9,089 bases of DNA, taken from NCBI GenBank assembly GCA_029883965.1, contig JAOUIN010000084.1, forward strand, positions 1 through 9,089, written 5' to 3'. Below the pieces are notes generated by a model. That model was not told where the DNA came from. It did not search any database and worked only from the letters and a program-made list of their open reading frames with translations. Below, one piece after another: positions 6,803 to 9,089 of this stretch; the stretch's first letter is position 1, and each line of letters starts with the position of its first letter. Position numbers and translations under genes: made by a program. The DNA is from Betaproteobacteria bacterium (GTDB lineage Bacteria; Pseudomonadota; Gammaproteobacteria; Burkholderiales; SG8-41).

Positions 6803-6975
6803 TTATGATCCTCCTGTAATATTTGTATGTGCTGCTGAGCTGAGGTACAAAAAAGGAGAGACGCAGGAAACAGATGCGATGATTGCGAAAACCACTTGCA
6901 ATACGCGCAAGAAATGTCAACGTACTAAACGCCTCCCTTAATCCGACTGCGTCATTTTCACAAAGTTCCCCATTC
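6803..6975. promoter_or_regulatory. Divergent control region between the Bug gene and oxyR
   Basis: 173 bp separate the two divergent starts. An inverted repeat, TTGC-N7-GCAA (6896-6899 and 6907-6910), has the general form of a LysR-type site and lies 65-80 bp before the oxyR start. No ATAG-N7-CTAT element of OxyR type was found here, so autoregulation by the usual site is not supported. Promoter -10/-35 matches on either strand are weak. No strong Shine-Dalgarno precedes the ATG at 6976. Confidence 0.3.
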
Positions 6976-7899
6976 ATGACTCTCACTGAACTGCGCTATA
7001 TCGTCGCTGTTGCGCGCGAACGGCACTTCGGTCGCGCCGCTGAGACCTGTTTCGTCAGCCAGCCTACGCTGTCGGTCGCGATCAAGAAGCTCGAGGAAGA
7101 ACTCGATGTGCAGATTTTCGAACGCGGTCCCGGCGACGTGACGGTTACACCGGCCGGTGCACGCATCGTTGAACAGGCGCAACGCGCACTCGAAGAAGCT
7201 GAAAAAATCAAACGCATCGCCAGAGCCGCCGGTGATCCGCTGGACGGCCCGATTACGCTCGGCGCAATCTTTACCATCGCACCCTATTTACTCCCCATCC
7301 TGATTCCGTTACTGCGCAAGCGCGCACCGAAGATGCCGCTGATGCTCGAGGAAAACTATACTGCGACGCTGTCTGAGCGGCTCAAGCGCGGCGACATCGA
7401 CGCCGCAATCGTGGCGCTGCCGTTCAGTGAACCGGGCATCGACGTCACGCCGCTCTACGACGAGCCGTTCGTGGTCGCCTTGACCAAAACCCATCCGTGG
7501 GCCAGGCGCACGAACATTGCCGCCGCGGAACTTGCGCAGGAAAGCATGTTGCTCCTTGGTACCGGGCACTGCTTCCGTGACCAGATACTCAATGCCTGCC
7601 CCGCGCTGAACCGGTCCACGGCGACGCCGGGTTCGCTGCAAAAAACGGTCGAGGGCTCGTCACTGGAAACCATCCGCCTGATGGTGGCGTCAGGCATGGG
7701 GCTGACCATACTTCCGGCCTCCGCCGTGCCGGCACGGCCCGCCGCTGCCGACCTGCTGGCCTATGTGCCGTTTTCGCCGCCGGCCCCGGATCGACGAGTC
7801 GTGCTGGCCTCCCGCTCGAGCTTTCCGCGACCTGCGGCATTGCAAGCCATTCGCGATGCTGTCGCGGCCTGCAAGCTCCACGGCATCACCACGATCTAA
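6976..7899 (+). CDS. oxyR: Hydrogen-peroxide-sensing regulator OxyR
   Basis: 307-residue LysR-type regulator. The winged helix-turn-helix occupies about 1-60 (LTELRYIVAVAR at 3-14, FVSQPTLSVAIKKLEEEL at 26-43). The effector domain carries TIAPYLLP (100-107), RGDIDAAIVALP (138-149), YDEPF (161-165) and SLETIRLMVASGMG (229-242). The decisive feature is G197-H198-C199-F-R-D-Q-I-L-N-A-C208: the two cysteines fall at exactly the E. coli OxyR positions that form the peroxide-induced disulfide, and R201 is also kept. The reading frame opens 31 codons upstream at 6883, but that extension lacks family similarity, and the conserved MTLTELRY start at 6976 is preferred. It is followed in the same direction by rubrerythrin and rubredoxin genes, with a perfect OxyR-type operator between. 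In this setting it is expected to activate peroxide-scavenging genes when oxidised. Confidence 0.95.
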   Translation: MTLTELRYIVAVARERHFGRAAETCFVSQPTLSVAIKKLEEELDVQIFERGPGDVTVTPAGARIVEQAQRALEEAEKIKRIARAAGDPLDGPITLGAIFTIAPYLLPILIPLLRKRAPKMPLMLEENYTATLSERLKRGDIDAAIVALPFSEPGIDVTPLYDEPFVVALTKTHPWARRTNIAAAELAQESMLLLGTGHCFRDQILNACPALNRSTATPGSLQKTVEGSSLETIRLMVASGMGLTILPASAVPARPAAADLLAYVPFSPPAPDRRVVLASRSSFPRPAALQAIRDAVAACKLHGITTI

Positions 7900-7943
7900 C
7901 ACAATATGTATATAAAACAATAAGTTATAAACCAACCTATCCA

Positions 7944-7958
7944 ATAGTTATTAACTAT
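7944..7958 (+). promoter_or_regulatory. OxyR operator element upstream of rubrerythrin
   Basis: The sequence is ATAG (7944-7947), TTATTAA, CTAT (7955-7958). It matches all ten fixed positions of the OxyR dimer element ATAGnTnnnAnCTAT and is the core of a 17-bp palindrome, AATAGTT-ATT-AACTATT (7943-7959). OxyR normally binds two such elements 7 bp apart. The downstream one here (7966-7980) matches only 6/10; no upstream partner is visible. Its centre is about 65 bp before the predicted rubrerythrin transcription start, a usual activating position. Confidence 0.6.
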
Positions 7959-7960
7959 TT

Positions 7961-7993
7961 AATGATTAATAACAATCAATTGGATTAATCATT
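7961..7993. repeat. 10-bp perfect inverted repeat in the AT-rich island
   Basis: AATGATTAAT (7961-7970) and ATTAATCATT (7984-7993) are perfect inverted copies separated by 13 bp. The repeat overlaps both the candidate FNR box and the -35 area, so it could be an operator for a dimeric regulator or a DNA bend. It is AT-rich, so part of the symmetry may be chance. Confidence 0.5.
7966..7979 (+). promoter_or_regulatory. Candidate FNR/ANR box upstream of rubrerythrin
   Basis: TTAAT-AACA-ATCAA matches the FNR consensus TTGAT-N4-ATCAA at 9 of 10 positions (A for G in the first half). Its centre (7972.5) is about 41.5-43 bp before the start implied by the -10 element at 8004-8009, which is the classical class II FNR activator position. 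It overlaps the degenerate second OxyR element, so the two readings compete. The AT-rich setting raises the chance of a random match. Confidence 0.4.
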
Positions 7994-8009
7994 TCCCCGC
8001 TGCCAGAAT
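7980..8009 (+). promoter_or_regulatory. Candidate activator-dependent promoter of rubrerythrin
   Basis: TTGGAT (7980-7985, 3/6) and CAGAAT (8004-8009, 4/6) are spaced by 18 bp, implying a start near 8014-8016 and a leader of about 45 nt. The poor -35 fits a promoter needing an activator, consistent with the OxyR and FNR-type sites just upstream. Assigned from motif and position only. Confidence 0.35.
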
Positions 8010-8060
8010 GCACTCCAAGCGTTGCAAGACGCCCCCGACAACCAACGACAGGAGATGCAT

Positions 8061-8531
8061 ATGAAACCAGAATCAATCACGGTCAAGAACATCGAATCCG
8101 CTTTCGCGGGCGAGTCCATGGCGCACATCAAATACATGTACTTTGCCAAGATCTGCCGCGCCCAGGGCGATATCGAAACCGCAAAAGTATTTGAGGAAAC
8201 CGCAGCGCAGGAAGTGCAGCACGCGTTCGGCCATCTCGACCTGCTCTACCCCCGGTCCGAGATGAGTCCGGCCAAAGCACTCGACATGGCGATTGCCGGA
8301 GAAACCTACGAATACACCGAGATGTATCCGCAGTTCCGCCACCTTGCCGAGCAGGAAGGCAACCAGGCGGCGGTCAAGGAAATGGACGAGCAGATCGAGG
8401 AATCCAAGGAACATGCAGCCCGCTTCCAGCAGACACTGGCCAAGGCCGCCAAGCGCTTCGCCGCCCTGACCAAGGTCGAAGAACGTCACGCCAACCACTA
8501 CCGCTCAGTGCGCGCGAATGTCGCGGCCTGA
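8061..8531 (+). CDS. rbr: Rubrerythrin, ferritin-like diiron protein without rubredoxin domain
   Basis: 156-residue cytoplasmic four-helix diiron protein predicted to reduce hydrogen peroxide to water. Iron ligands by family pattern: E18 (FAGESMAH), E51-x-x-H54 (EVQH), E81 and E84 in GETYEYTE, and E140-x-x-H143 (EERH). Classical rubrerythrin ends in a rubredoxin domain with two CxxC pairs; this one ends shortly after helix 4 with no CxxC. The electron donor is therefore presumably the separate rubredoxin 29 bp downstream. An in-frame ATG at 8022 adds 13 residues and another at 8055 adds two, but AGGAGA (8050-8055) is correctly spaced only for the ATG at 8061, where the conserved sequence also begins. 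Operator-like OxyR and FNR sites lie upstream. Peroxidase function is inferred from family and context; other short ferritin-like proteins have less certain roles. Confidence 0.92.
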   Translation: MKPESITVKNIESAFAGESMAHIKYMYFAKICRAQGDIETAKVFEETAAQEVQHAFGHLDLLYPRSEMSPAKALDMAIAGETYEYTEMYPQFRHLAEQEGNQAAVKEMDEQIEESKEHAARFQQTLAKAAKRFAALTKVEERHANHYRSVRANVAA

Positions 8532-8560
8532 TCGATCAATCACTTCAAGGAGAACTGAAC

Positions 8561-8743
8561 ATGGCAACTGAAATGCGCAAATGGGAATGCATCGTCTGCG
8601 GTTACGTTTATGACGAAGCTGCCGGCGATCCGGAACACGGCATCAAGGCCGGCACACGCTGGGAGGACATCCCGGAAGACTGGGCCTGCCCCGAGTGCGG
8701 GGTCGCCAAAGCAGATTTCGAGATGGCGCTGAAAGCAGCCTAA
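8561..8743 (+). CDS. Rubredoxin
   Basis: 60-residue iron-sulfur electron carrier with one Fe bound by four cysteines: C10-I-V-C13-G-Y and C43-P-E-C46-G. The aromatic core is typical (W8, Y15, Y17, W34, W41, F53), and the pattern DPEHGIKAGTRWEDIPEDW between the cysteine pairs is a textbook rubredoxin. AAGGAG (8547-8552) lies 8 nt before the ATG. It starts 29 bp after the rubrerythrin stop codon with no promoter or terminator between, so the two are very likely co-transcribed, and a strong terminator follows. It probably passes electrons from the rubredoxin reductase encoded next to the rubrerythrin. Alkane-hydroxylase rubredoxins are related, but no alkane oxidation gene is present here. Confidence 0.97.
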   Translation: MATEMRKWECIVCGYVYDEAAGDPEHGIKAGTRWEDIPEDWACPECGVAKADFEMALKAA

Positions 8744-8758
8744 GCGCGTAACCCCAGG

Positions 8759-8800
8759 CGAACTGCCTGCCCTTGGAACACGGGGCGGGCAGTTCGTTTT
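8759..8800 (+). terminator. Rho-independent terminator after rubredoxin
   Basis: A 14-bp stem pairs CGAACTGCCTGCCC (8759-8772) with GGGCGGGCAGTTCG (8783-8796) through a single G-U pair and a 10-nt loop, followed directly by TTTT (8797-8800). It lies 15 bp after the rubredoxin stop codon and should close the rubrerythrin-rubredoxin unit, leaving the reductase gene to its own promoter. Confidence 0.88.
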
Positions 8801-8831
8801 GCTACCCCGCACAGCACGCGAAAATTCTGTT

Positions 8832-8840
8832 TGTTACTAT
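8832..8840 (+). promoter_or_regulatory. Candidate extended -10 promoter of rubredoxin reductase
   Basis: TGTTACTAT contains TG-n directly before TACTAT (4/6 to TATAAT), an extended -10 form that needs little from the -35 region, where no match is seen. It lies between the upstream terminator and the ATG at 8869, implying a leader of about 20 nt. The distal half resembles an OxyR half-site (CTAT), but overall only 6/10. Confidence 0.3.
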
Positions 8841-8868
8841 CCAAGGCTGTTTTTTCCAGGGAACACCA

Positions 8869-9089
8869 ATGAATCCGATCGTCATCATCGGCAGCGGCCT
8901 CGCCGGCTACAACACCGCCAAGGAACTGCGCAAACTCGACTCCGCAGTACCCCTGGTCATTCTCTGCGCTGACAGCGGCCCGTTTTATTCAAAACCCATG
9001 CTGTCGAACGCAATCGCCTCCAAGAAAACGCCGGAGGCCATCGCGCTGAATTCGCCCGAGCAAATGGCGACGCAACTCAACGCCACCAT
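8869..9089 (+). CDS. FAD-dependent rubredoxin reductase, N-terminal fragment
   Basis: First 73 complete codons of an NAD(P)H-dependent flavoprotein; the rest lies beyond the window. Seen: a dinucleotide-binding beta-alpha-beta with G8-S-G10-L-A-G13-Y-N at the very N terminus (FAD ADP moiety), then KELRKLD (18-24) and PFYSKPMLSNAIA (38-50). The latter is the hallmark of the rubredoxin-NAD(+) reductase/RubB family, and AGYN..KELRKLD resembles the Pseudomonas enzyme as I remember it. AGGGAA (8858-8863) precedes the ATG at suitable spacing. Its role would be to reduce the rubredoxin encoded just upstream, completing electron flow from NAD(P)H to rubrerythrin. It is separated from rubredoxin by a strong terminator, so it is probably transcribed independently. 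Related ferredoxin or nitrite reductases share the fold, but the motif and neighbour favour rubredoxin reductase. Confidence 0.88.
   Translation, partial: MNPIVIIGSGLAGYNTAKELRKLDSAVPLVILCADSGPFYSKPMLSNAIASKKTPEAIALNSPEQMATQLNAT

Noticed and set aside
6883..6975. 31-codon N-terminal extension of oxyR
   Set aside because: The frame is open from an ATG at 6883, but the added residues resemble no LysR-type protein, while MTLTELRY at 6976 is the standard OxyR N terminus and gives Cys199/Cys208 at the known numbering.
8022..8060. Longer start of rubrerythrin
   Set aside because: The Shine-Dalgarno at 8050-8055 lies inside this extension and is spaced for the ATG at 8061; the extra residues have no family similarity.
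8826..8840. OxyR-like element before rubredoxin reductase
   Set aside because: Only the CTAT half matches well (6/10 overall) and it coincides with the -10 candidate, so it is too weak to claim.
1..9089. CRISPR array, phage, toxin-antitoxin or other defence system
   Set aside because: No direct-repeat/spacer arrays, integrase, transposase or small toxin-antitoxin gene pair were seen; every sizeable gene belongs to a recognised metabolic, transport or stress family.

Overview
The window looks like a stretch of chromosome from an aerobic or facultatively aerobic betaproteobacterium, most likely of the Burkholderiales. The basis is GC-rich coding sequence, two periplasmic binding proteins of the Bug (tripartite tricarboxylate transporter) family, which is strongly expanded in that group, and an OxyR of betaproteobacterial type. 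This is inference from gene content; there is no rRNA or other marker gene here.

Left part (1-5600): a sulfatase locus. A truncated sulfatase gene leaves the window on the minus strand (1-389). From a shared 230-bp upstream region, a plus-strand gene set runs rightwards: an RraA/HMG-aldolase-like protein, a second sulfatase, a Bug-type substrate-binding protein with a signal peptide, and a third sulfatase. All three sulfatases carry the C-x-P-x-R formylglycine signature and lack signal peptides. The simplest reading is that a sulfate ester enters the cell and is desulfated in the cytosol, with the Bug protein perhaps presenting the substrate and the aldolase-like protein acting on a product. 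The substrate is not visible from the sequence. A REP/MITE-like imperfect inverted repeat sits between the aldolase-like gene and the second sulfatase.

Middle (5600-6975): a 290-bp noncoding stretch with two GC-rich hairpins, each followed on the minus strand by an uninterrupted T-run, so both read as terminators for leftward transcription. Several smaller stem-loops lie between them. To the right is a second Bug protein gene on the minus strand, divergent from oxyR.

Right part (6976-9089): a peroxide-defence module. oxyR has both redox cysteines at exactly Cys199 and Cys208. It is followed by an AT-rich regulatory island, a rubrerythrin without a rubredoxin domain, a separate rubredoxin, a strong terminator, and the start of a FAD-dependent rubredoxin reductase. 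Together they suggest an NAD(P)H > reductase > rubredoxin > rubrerythrin > H2O2 electron path. The island holds a 10/10 match to the OxyR operator consensus (7944-7958) and a 9/10 match to an FNR/ANR box (7966-7979). The FNR box sits near -41.5 from the start site implied by a candidate -10 element. This regulatory arrangement is the most interesting observation in the window.
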